Source of the DNA: Roseivirga sp. UBA7431
GTDB lineage: Bacteria > Bacteroidota > Bacteroidia > Cytophagales > Cyclobacteriaceae
Assembly: GCA_002477595.1 (NCBI GenBank)
Contig: DLQN01000078.1
Span: 2,317 to 13,415 of the forward strand
DNA: 11,099 nt
Direction: 5' to 3'
Shown here piece after piece: positions 1 to 5,520 of this stretch. The translations under genes were made by a program, and so were the position numbers. Numbering within the stretch: the first letter of the stretch is position 1; each line of letters starts with the position of its first letter. The notes under the pieces are model-generated. The model searched no databases and was not told where the DNA came from. It was given only the letters and a program-made list of their open reading frames with translations.

Positions 1-19
1 TTACCATCACTCTTTTCTA

Positions 20-66
20 TACTGAGCTTGTCGAAGTATTTTAGTCACCTCCGTAAAGTCGGTGAC
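20..66. repeat. Dispersed repeat-like motif with adjacent hairpin
   Basis: Bases 21-37 read ACTGAGCTTGTCGAAGT, whose complement ACTTCGACAAGCTCAGT I recognise from memory as a motif that recurs in intergenic DNA of many Bacteroidota and other genomes. It is followed by a 6-bp stem, GTCACC (44-49) with GGTGAC (61-66). Only one copy lies in this window, so its repeat status cannot be shown here. No open reading frame covers it. Confidence 0.4.
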
Positions 67-185
67 CAATTAAACTTGACAATGTTTCAAAGTAGGGTAA
101 AGAACCGCTAGGTGGTACTATAATTATCTAAGGCTCAATTCAATCATTCAAAGAAATAAAATTTTTGATTTTTTGTTTATTAGGC

Positions 186-215
186 TTGGATTATGCAATC
201 GATTGCATAATTTTG
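186..215 (+). promoter_or_regulatory. Bacteroidota-type promoter with palindromic operator in the spacer
   Basis: TTG (186-188), a 19-bp spacer and TAATTTTG (208-215) match the Bacteroidota form TTTG-N19-TAnnTTTG. The spacer holds a perfect palindrome, 190-211, with 11-bp half-site ATTATGCAATC. Its core GCAATCGATTGC has the central CG and inverted GCAA arms typical of LacI/GalR-family operators such as PurR sites. The palindrome overlaps the -7 element, so a bound protein would block RNA polymerase. The expected transcript starts near 221-223 and has a leader of about 60 nt before the small gene at 283. The regulator itself is not in the window. An alternative reading is a loopless terminator stem followed by T-rich DNA, but a perfect palindrome without a loop is a poor hairpin. 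Confidence 0.55.
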
Positions 216-282
216 TTTTCTGGAAGGATAATTAAAGCCTACTTACAAATTTTTGTTGTTAGAATTTAAGCGGAGTAAACTA

Positions 283-441
283 ATGGAGGAATTAAAAAAG
301 AGTCGCCAAACGAATGAGTCTAGTACAGACAAGGTTAAAACGCATTCGAGCGGCTTTACCAGTTCACAAGGTTCCCACAATTTCAATCACCAGCGCGTTT
401 CAGTGAGAGATATTATAGAGAGCCATTACCGTAAAAGGTAA
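283..441 (+). CDS. Small basic orphan protein, 52 residues
   Basis: I do not recognise this protein. A TTG start at 253 would add ten residues, but the ATG at 283 is preferred because CGGAG lies at 271-275, seven bases upstream. The product is hydrophilic and basic. It opens with a charged helix-prone stretch (MEELKKSR), has a Ser/Thr/Gly/His-rich middle (about residues 12-37), and ends in RVSVRDIIESHYRKR, which looks like a short amphipathic helix. There is no signal peptide, membrane segment or cysteine. Its reality is supported by context: a promoter-like site with an operator palindrome about 70 bp upstream, a ribosome binding site, and a strong terminator six bases after the stop. It is monocistronic, and the next gene converges on it. 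It could be a regulatory or nucleic-acid-binding small protein, but that is only inference. Confidence 0.6.
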   Translation: MEELKKSRQTNESSTDKVKTHSSGFTSSQGSHNFNHQRVSVRDIIESHYRKR

Positions 442-446
442 GTAAG

Positions 447-471
447 AACGCCCCTTACGGGGCGTTTTTTT
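447..471 (+). terminator. Rho-independent terminator of the small gene
   Basis: AACGCCCC (447-454) pairs perfectly with GGGGCGTT (459-466) around the loop TTAC, and T runs to 471. It begins six bases after the small gene's stop and abuts the stop of the converging NTF2-like gene. The A/T pattern on the minus side is weaker, so it mainly serves the plus strand. Confidence 0.9.
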
Positions 472-937
472 ATCCTCCAACGCAATTCTCATTCCGGCTC
501 GTATCAACAAGGTGGAATATTTTCCACCCCTCTTCGGACTTATAGAGCTTAAACACATTTACGCCACAGTGTGAAAACTGATCTCCGCGATAAAACTTAA
601 ACGGAGTCCACACAGAGGCCATTTTTCCGTCAAACTCTATAGTTCCAAATTCAATTCTTTCATCCCAGACCTGATCATGAGGCGTGCCAATTGACTTTAG
701 AAAGCTCGAAAAGTCACTACTGACTACTCTAGCTATCCCCTGAGAATTTTCTTGAACACGCTGAAATACTACCTGGTCGCTAAACACAGAGTGGACCATT
801 GCACTATCTCCAGCTCGCATACCATCGAACATGGTCATGATAGCGTCTTTAATTGCCTGCTTATCAACTTGAGCCTTTATCGAGGTGCTAAAAAGAAAGA
901 GCCCTAAGAGGGCTCCAATTATAATTCTTGTTTTCAT
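470..937 (-). CDS. Secreted NTF2-like (SnoaL/lumazine-binding-like) protein
   Basis: The 155-residue product has a clear Sec signal peptide (MKTR, hydrophobic core to about residue 20, cleavage near SIKA|QV), so the mature protein of about 133 residues is probably periplasmic. The body fits the NTF2-like alpha+beta cone fold. An N-terminal helix (AIKDAIMTMFDGMRAGDSAMVHSVF) carries the family's 'helix then D...M...F' pattern. Beta strands follow with W-T-P-F-K-F-Y-R-G-D and GWKIFHLVDT near the end, typical of SnoaL-like and putative lumazine-binding (Lumazine_bd_2) members. Many such proteins are non-enzymatic or have unknown ligands, and no catalytic set can be assigned here. The start ATG (935-937) is the only reasonable one for the signal peptide. 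The gene stands alone, 63 bp downstream of the DUF2807 gene on the same strand. Confidence 0.85.
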   Translation of the reverse strand: MKTRIIIGALLGLFLFSTSIKAQVDKQAIKDAIMTMFDGMRAGDSAMVHSVFSDQVVFQRVQENSQGIARVVSSDFSSFLKSIGTPHDQVWDERIEFGTIEFDGKMASVWTPFKFYRGDQFSHCGVNVFKLYKSEEGWKIFHLVDTSRNENCVGG

Positions 938-954
938 AATCGAAGCTTATAACT

Positions 955-962
955 CAAAGCTA
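955..962 (-). promoter_or_regulatory. Candidate -7 element for the NTF2-like gene
   Basis: On the minus strand 962-955 reads TAGCTTTG, an exact match to the Bacteroidota -7 form TAnnTTTG, about 18 bases upstream of the ATG. The -33 position (AATG at 19-bp spacing) is poor. This would give the NTF2-like gene its own promoter in the 63-bp gap, but a match this short can occur by chance. Confidence 0.35.
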
Positions 963-1000
963 AGATTATTTCAAAATTGCTCATTGGTGAAATAAGCTAA

Positions 1001-1702
1001 TTATCGCGCGCTTCTCACACTTCCTCCAGTGCTTGAGCGAACATCTGTTTTGGGTTTCCCTCTATAGCTGACAGTGCCTCCGGTATTGGCGGTCGCCTTT
1101 AATCTATCTTGTGCATTTACACGCACGTCTGCTCCAGTATTAGCTTTGGCATACACTTCCATTGCCTCCACATCGTAAGCGTAGATGGTTCCACCCGTAG
1201 ACGCTGTCGCTTCTACCTCCTCTGCATTACCTGTCATTTCAATTCTACCCGAAGTGGTAGCACTTAAATCTAACCTCTCGACTTGAACTTTAGCCTCAAC
1301 CGCACCAGATGTGCTGGTGGTTATAGATAGGCTTCTGGTCTTAATCATATCTTCAAAAATTACCTCAGCACTTGTATTTGCTATAATCTCATTAATCTCT
1401 TCAGTATATATCAAGGTTACCCTAATCTTACCACTCTGATTTCTGCTTGACCAAGAGTTCCTTTTCACATAAATGCTTAACCTATCACCTCTTACTTCGG
1501 TAACAATTCTATCTATGTCTGTCCTAGAAACGGCAATTTCTACGCTATTCTCGTTTCCCTTTTTGGCCACAACCTCAATGCCCTCGGATACCTTTAATTC
1601 CGAGAATTTATCGAGATCCCTAGTTTCACTATTCTGAGCAAAAGCGATTGAACCAACGAAAAGTAAAATGATTGTGATTTGAGTTTTAAAAATGTTTTTC
1701 AT
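1001..1702 (-). CDS. Secreted head-GIN domain (DUF2807) protein
   Basis: A 233-residue exported protein. An ATG two codons upstream (1708) is possible. The ATG at 1702 is preferred because AAAAGG on the minus strand sits 8 bases before it but only 2 before the upper one. The signal peptide is about 23 residues (core TIILLFVGSIAFA, cleavage before QN). The remainder matches the DUF2807/head-GIN domain: an early F-S-E-L-K-V-S-E-G-I-E-V-V stretch, then repeated short strands with Gly/Ser/Thr turns (TSTSGAVEAKV, ATTSGRIEMTG, ASTGGTIYAYD, ANTGADVRV, ANTGGTVSYRG, SSTGGSVRSAR). This periodicity, about 20 residues per turn, suggests a right-handed beta-helix or solenoid. Such proteins are frequent and uncharacterised in Bacteroidota and are probably periplasmic or surface-associated. 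No catalytic residues are evident. Confidence 0.88.
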   Translation of the reverse strand: MKNIFKTQITIILLFVGSIAFAQNSETRDLDKFSELKVSEGIEVVAKKGNENSVEIAVSRTDIDRIVTEVRGDRLSIYVKRNSWSSRNQSGKIRVTLIYTEEINEIIANTSAEVIFEDMIKTRSLSITTSTSGAVEAKVQVERLDLSATTSGRIEMTGNAEEVEATASTGGTIYAYDVEAMEVYAKANTGADVRVNAQDRLKATANTGGTVSYRGKPKTDVRSSTGGSVRSAR

Positions 1703-1813
1703 ATCCATGACCTTTTAATATCTATGCTATAGACATCAAACACCATCTAGTGGTTGCATGAAATAAATGATTTGTCTCTTTTCATTCTTATGAATCTAAA
1801 AATCGAACATGAA

Positions 1814-2437
1814 TCATGAATTTATGAAGAGTTGAAAAATGGCGATCGTGATAATAACCACTCCCAGCACCTTATTATAGTTTTTCGTTAATCTCAAATA
1901 GATGAACTCCCTCTTTCGGGTGGTGAACTCTGCAACCAGTAACTGAAGCAGAAATGCACCTAAAACTGATCCTACTACAAAAGCGACCTGTACAGGCCAC
2001 ATATCGTTTTCCAGAATAGAGTTAGTTCTGAGATAGGTAATAATAAAAAGCCAAAAGGGATAGAGTTGTGGGTTTAGCAAACCAAAGGTTGCACCAAGCC
2101 AAAGCTCATTTCCTTTCTTCTGTGATTTATATTTATGCTCTGAAGCAGCTTTCTGGAGGATCAGGTATATGCCGAAAAGGAATAGAACACCAGTTGTCAA
2201 ATACTTAAGGTAGTTTTCAAAGCCTTCGTATTGCGCTATAAAATTGGAGCTGCCTATGGCAAGTCCGCAATACAATAACTCGGGCAAACTACCACCAAAT
2301 CCAAAGATGATGGCTGCTTTCTTATTCTTGTGAAGGGCTGTGTGAATAGTTCCGAAGTTCACAGGGCCTAATTGCACCGAACCTGCAAAACTAATTGCCG
2401 TGGCAATAATTAAAGCTTCAATGATGGACCAAATCAT
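1814..2437 (-). CDS. LysE-family amino-acid/metabolite exporter
   Basis: A 207-residue integral membrane protein with about six hydrophobic segments (roughly residues 3-21, 42-62, 78-95, 113-135, 150-170, 188-205). The LysE/RhtB signature is present: VQLGPVNFGTIHTALHK at residues 21-37, corresponding to the conserved PGP region after TM1, then G-F-G-G-S-L-P-E with an acidic residue in TM2, and GLLNPQLYPFWLF (119-131), the conserved Asn-Pro motif. A GTG start at 2446 would add three residues. The ATG at 2437 is preferred because it forms a 4-base ATGA overlap with the stop of the upstream ATP-grasp gene, the classic arrangement for translational coupling. Family members export amino acids or derivatives by proton antiport. 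The substrate here cannot be read from the sequence, but coupling to a ligase suggests it is that enzyme's product. Confidence 0.88.
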   Translation of the reverse strand: MIWSIIEALIIATAISFAGSVQLGPVNFGTIHTALHKNKKAAIIFGFGGSLPELLYCGLAIGSSNFIAQYEGFENYLKYLTTGVLFLFGIYLILQKAASEHKYKSQKKGNELWLGATFGLLNPQLYPFWLFIITYLRTNSILENDMWPVQVAFVVGSVLGAFLLQLLVAEFTTRKREFIYLRLTKNYNKVLGVVIITIAIFQLFINS

Positions 2438-3510
2438 TTGGCCCACACGGTTTTAACACGACCTCCTAAGTTTTGTTCTTCCGCTTTCACTGAAAAATGA
2501 CTTCTTAAGAGTCTAACCATTGTCCACAATGGTGTCACCACCGCTCCATTTTTCATATTCTCAATGCTCACTAAACACGATGCGTTCATACTGATCATTG
2601 TATCCTTATAAGCTCTGAATAAGTTGAACTTAGGATCAAATATATGTCCTGGCTCGGATGTCACTCCATTGAGCTCCATAATCTTGATGTTTTTACCAGC
2701 ATATAGGTCTTCAAAAGAATTCACCTTTAAATCAAATCGGCCAAAACTAAACCCTTCAATTCCATTGGAGATTTCATCAAATACGCTCACTAATTCTGCA
2801 TTGATCAAATGTTGACCACTCAAAAATTTAGTTCCTAAACAATGATTACCAATAGGCTGTAAATTTTCGTAAACGCCCTTCGCTAATACATCATTCAAGT
2901 GAGCACCATGCTTCTCTTTCAACGTAGTCAATTGAAGCATCGCCCGCTCATTTTGATGCAAAATTTCAAGTATTGTTGAAACACCATCACCGGTAACCCC
3001 TAAAAACTCCTTTTGGACAATTGAAATAATATCACTCGATCCAGTAATCGGAAGCTTATAATATAAAACACCTAATTCGATGTCATAATCAACAAACTCC
3101 TGAATAATGAAATCTTGGTCATTTCGCTTAAGATAATGTGCAAGCTCTGATTCACTTTCAATTTTTTCGACTTCAGCACCTCTTTCTCCTACATTAGGCT
3201 TTATGATCATTGGAAAAATCAAGCTTGATAGCTGGACCCCTCTGATCACTTCAGGCAATGTAGCCGACACTTTGAAAAACAAAGTTGTCGGATGATACTT
3301 TGGTTTAATCTTTTCAAGGATATCAATTTTAGATTCCCCAAAAACTCCACCATGAATAATACCTGGATTAGCCGCTGTAAAATAAGTCAGAGACTTTGCT
3401 TTAATAGACAAATAGATCCAGTAAGGCACTAATGGGAGAAAAAACAACCAAAAGGGCCAATATTCATAATAAAATATTTTTACCAAAAAAAGTGGTAATC
3501 TGTGCCTCAT
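2434..3510 (-). CDS. Membrane-anchored ATP-grasp ligase
   Basis: 358 residues from the ATG at 3510. An in-frame TTG at 3561 would add 17 residues with no support, and the preferred start places the hydrophobic segment at residues 13-36 (rich in W, Y, F and P) near the N terminus as a membrane anchor or re-entrant segment. The rest is an ATP-grasp fold. FPMIIKPNVGERG (99-111) carries the ATP-binding Lys104 and a Gly-rich loop. DFIIQEFVDYDIELGV (133-148) is the hinge with Glu138 and Glu145. LGVTGDGVSTI (170-180) resembles the GDG motif of cyanophycin-synthetase-like ligases. GRFDLKV (257-263) and IMELNGVTSEPG (277-288) hold the metal ligands Asp260, Glu279 and Asn281. Such enzymes join a carboxylate to an amine through an acyl phosphate. 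Homologues are often labelled D-Ala-D-Ala ligase-like, but the substrates are unknown. It is the first gene of a two-gene operon with the LysE exporter. Confidence 0.82.
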   Translation of the reverse strand: MRHRLPLFLVKIFYYEYWPFWLFFLPLVPYWIYLSIKAKSLTYFTAANPGIIHGGVFGESKIDILEKIKPKYHPTTLFFKVSATLPEVIRGVQLSSLIFPMIIKPNVGERGAEVEKIESESELAHYLKRNDQDFIIQEFVDYDIELGVLYYKLPITGSSDIISIVQKEFLGVTGDGVSTILEILHQNERAMLQLTTLKEKHGAHLNDVLAKGVYENLQPIGNHCLGTKFLSGQHLINAELVSVFDEISNGIEGFSFGRFDLKVNSFEDLYAGKNIKIMELNGVTSEPGHIFDPKFNLFRAYKDTMISMNASCLVSIENMKNGAVVTPLWTMVRLLRSHFSVKAEEQNLGGRVKTVWAK

Positions 3511-3831
3511 AACTCTATTCGAAAGATAATCAACGCCAGAACATAAACTTAGTTTTGTCAAGAATAAGTGTTCACCAACACTTTGTCGTTCTACCGTCCG
3601 TAGGACGATCCTCTAGCAGACAACTTACTTGTCACGCCTAACTATAAATACCTATTCTACTATATTTCCATTAGTTACAATCACTTAGATAGAGTTACAA
3701 TCAAATTTATTTCTTTCCCTCTTCTTGAAAAGTGATTTATCAATGGACAGCTGCAATAAGGGATATTTGGCCTATCTTTTGATCAGAAAGTGGTCAACGA
3801 CTCTTAATTCAAGAAATATCAAGAAAACAAT
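3511..3831. other. Divergent intergenic region with hairpin and direct repeats
   Basis: This 321-bp gap separates the minus-strand ATP-grasp gene from the plus-strand barrel gene and must hold both promoters. I see no credible coding frame. It contains an 8-bp stem (TCGTTCTA 3586-3593 with TAGGACGA 3601-3608, one G-T wobble, 7-nt loop) without a T-tract, so it is not a typical terminator. It also contains two exact 11-bp direct repeats (3673-3683 and 3693-3703). Only partial -7 matches were found: TATCTTTC on the minus strand near 3523-3530 and GATATTTG on the plus strand near 3762-3769. Neither has a convincing -33. Confidence 0.5.
3673..3703. repeat. Pair of 11-bp direct repeats, 20-bp period
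   Basis: AGTTACAATCA occurs exactly at 3673-3683 and again at 3693-3703, so the copies lie on roughly the same face of the helix about two turns apart. This is the geometry used by dimeric response regulators. The GTTA core recalls LytTR-type sites, but the flanking bases do not match that consensus well. It lies 129-159 bp upstream of the barrel gene. Confidence 0.5.
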
Positions 3832-4650
3832 ATGAGGTCAGCAATTCTATTCTTTAGTCTAAGCCTATTTTTATCAATAGTCGTAAATGGCCAAACGGAG
3901 AACGAGCATATCGGCAATAAGGTCATCATTATTCTCCTCGATAAATCTGAAATCAAAGGTGAATTAGTCAGCGAAAACGAACGCGAAATAGTGGTAAGCA
4001 GCACATCGCTTGGACTGCTAACCTTTAAGAAGGCGGAAGTTCTAAAGACCATCTATCTAGATAAAAAAGGAAGAATGCCGAATCCTAACCCAACAAGATA
4101 CTTTGTTGGCCAGTCTGCATACACTTTAGACAAAGGTGAGGGCTACTACCAAAACATTTATGGACTCATCAACCTTATCAGCTATGGCATAACAGATCGT
4201 TTTAGTGTTTTAGCAGGAACAGAAATCATCTCTCTGTTTAGCGGATCTCCTGTGCTATTCACGAACCTGAAGTATGGTGTTCCCATTAGCAATAAGCTAC
4301 AAGGAGCTCTGTCTTTTTCTTATTTAACCTCAGTTGGAGACCTTTTGGGTGACTTAAGCTTAGGCAGTCTTAATGCTCTTTTGACCTATGGAAACAAGGA
4401 ACACAATGTGACATTTGGAACGGGATATGCCCTTGCCAATGGAGAAATCAACAATACAGGCGTATTGACAATTGGCGGAATGACTCGGCTGACGGGCCGC
4501 CTAGCATTTATCACTGAAAACTACATCCTTACTTCTGAGGATGAGGCTTTAGTATCGGGAGGCCTACGCTATATGGCAAAGAAGCTAACGCTTGACTTAC
4601 TTATCTTCCAAGGAGGCTTTCCAGCAATCGATATTGTCCTGAAGTTTTAA
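3832..4650 (+). CDS. Putative outer-membrane beta-barrel with Sm-like N-terminal domain
   Basis: 272 residues. The signal peptide is about 20 residues (hydrophobic core AILFFSLSLFLSIVV, cleavage before Q21). Residues 27-75 (GNKVIIILLDKSEIKGELVSENEREIVV... and so on) resemble a small Sm-like beta domain: a V-x-L-x-D-x-S-x-I-x-G-x-L-V opening, then strands ending in a basic stretch (KKAEVLKTIYLDKKG). A linker NPNPTRYFVGQSAYTLDKGE follows. From about residue 105 there are alternating amphipathic strands with Gly/Tyr/Asn turns (GYYQNIYGLINLISYGITDRFSV and onward), and the chain ends in Phe272, the usual last residue of barrel proteins recognised by the BAM machinery. I recognise the 'KGEGYYQN...YGITD.FS' pattern as a common uncharacterised Bacteroidota family. 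Function is unknown. It has no evident operon partner, since the next gene starts 292 bp downstream. Confidence 0.72.
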   Translation: MRSAILFFSLSLFLSIVVNGQTENEHIGNKVIIILLDKSEIKGELVSENEREIVVSSTSLGLLTFKKAEVLKTIYLDKKGRMPNPNPTRYFVGQSAYTLDKGEGYYQNIYGLINLISYGITDRFSVLAGTEIISLFSGSPVLFTNLKYGVPISNKLQGALSFSYLTSVGDLLGDLSLGSLNALLTYGNKEHNVTFGTGYALANGEINNTGVLTIGGMTRLTGRLAFITENYILTSEDEALVSGGLRYMAKKLTLDLLIFQGGFPAIDIVLKF

Positions 4651-4942
4651 CCTGAAAACCCTCATTTGATTCCGAGCAACATCATACTAAATTCTAAAGT
4701 AGCAGGCTTCAGTTCAGTAATTACAGATTGCCTCTAAGATTTTGGAAGTCAATCGCCTAGCTCAAACAAATTGCTTGTGTTTAGAATCACTGAGTCTCCA
4801 ATCATTTCTCTCGAATTATGGTAGTTTTATCTTAAGTGATAGCATTAGCATAAGGGTGGAAAAATGTCTGCAAATGACTTATTTACCAAACCCTTAAGAA
4901 GATCAATTACGTAGATAGGTTTAAACTTGTAAAACTCTTGGT

Positions 4943-5419
4943 ATGAAAAGCACCTTAATACTGTTTACAATTCTTCTATTTGGCTTTGCTGGCGGCAACA
5001 TTTCAATGGCTCAGAGTATTGGCTATGATTTAATGCATTACAACCTAAATAAAGGGCTCGCCTTACAAGGCTATGACCCTGTCGCCTACTTTACTGAGAA
5101 CAAAGCAGTTGAAGGGTCAGAGAACATTAATCACACTTTGGAGGGCGTGACATACTATTTTAAATCAGCTAAGAATCGCCAGCTATTTATTAAGAAACCA
5201 CAACAATATGCCCCTCAGTACGGAGGCTATTGCGCTTATGCAATGGCTGATGGAGACAAAGTCAAAATAGACCCTGAGACATTTAAAATCATTGATGGGA
5301 AGTTATTCTTGTATTACAACTTCAGGTTTACAAATACCCTCGAATCTTGGAACAAAGATCAAATCAACCTTTTACCCAAAGCAAATACTGCATGGGCAAA
5401 AATAGTATCAGGTAGATGA
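4943..5419 (+). CDS. Secreted YHS-domain protein
   Basis: 158 residues. An N-terminal signal peptide (MKSTLILFTILLFGFAGG, cleavage near SMA|QS at 23-24) predicts export to the periplasm. The YHS domain covers about residues 40-100: LQGYDPVAYFTENKAVEG, then a Tyr/Phe strand (GVTYYFKSAKNRQLF), then YAPQYGGYCAYA with Cys97. The C-terminal part, DPETFKIIDGKLFLYYN and a final W-x-K region, is typical of the longer stand-alone exported YHS proteins, so the protein looks complete. YHS domains also occur in metal ATPases and phenol hydroxylases and are thought to bind metal. In related exported members the Cys position can be selenocysteine, but here it is ordinary Cys. The 292 bp upstream contain no clear gene and only weak promoter-like sites. 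A terminator follows at 5469-5497. Confidence 0.87.
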   Translation: MKSTLILFTILLFGFAGGNISMAQSIGYDLMHYNLNKGLALQGYDPVAYFTENKAVEGSENINHTLEGVTYYFKSAKNRQLFIKKPQQYAPQYGGYCAYAMADGDKVKIDPETFKIIDGKLFLYYNFRFTNTLESWNKDQINLLPKANTAWAKIVSGR

Positions 5420-5468
5420 TACCAATTCTCGGTTTTACCCTCAAGAAACTTTACTAAAACGTATTAAA

Positions 5469-5497
5469 AGAAAAAGGCGCCAATGACGCCTTTTTCT
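5469..5497. terminator. Bidirectional terminator between convergent genes
   Basis: AGAAAAAGGCG (5469-5479) pairs perfectly with CGCCTTTTTCT (5487-5497) around a 7-nt loop. The flanking A and T runs give a T-tract on both strands, so it can end both the YHS gene (stop at 5419) and the aldehyde dehydrogenase gene (stop at 5521 on the minus strand). Confidence 0.9.
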
Positions 5498-5520
5498 AAA
5501 TCTCAATATTTAAAAACCTT

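Noticed and set aside
190..215. Palindrome plus T-rich stretch as a terminator for a gene left of the window
   Set aside because: A perfect palindrome has no loop, the stem is AT-rich, and no gene ends upstream; the promoter/operator reading explains more.
253..282. TTG start extending the small protein by ten residues
   Set aside because: The ATG at 283 has CGGAG seven bases upstream, and the extension adds only leader-derived residues.
3511..3561. TTG start extending the ATP-grasp protein by 17 residues
   Set aside because: Rare start with no ribosome binding site; the ATG at 3510 places the membrane segment naturally.
3586..3608. 8-bp stem as a terminator
   Set aside because: No T-tract follows on either strand, and it lies between divergent genes where no transcript should end.
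3819..4052. Minus-strand frame opposite the barrel gene
   Set aside because: It lies antisense to a gene with a clear signal peptide and domain pattern and shows no own motifs. The same applies to the frames at 2624-2815, 6651-6860, 7465-7857, 8261-8488 and 9540-10037.
4651..4942. Hidden small gene between the barrel and YHS genes
   Set aside because: No frame with a start, ribosome binding site and plausible length was found; only weak -7-like sequences (TAGTTTTA at 4822, TAGGTTTA at 4916) without -33 partners.
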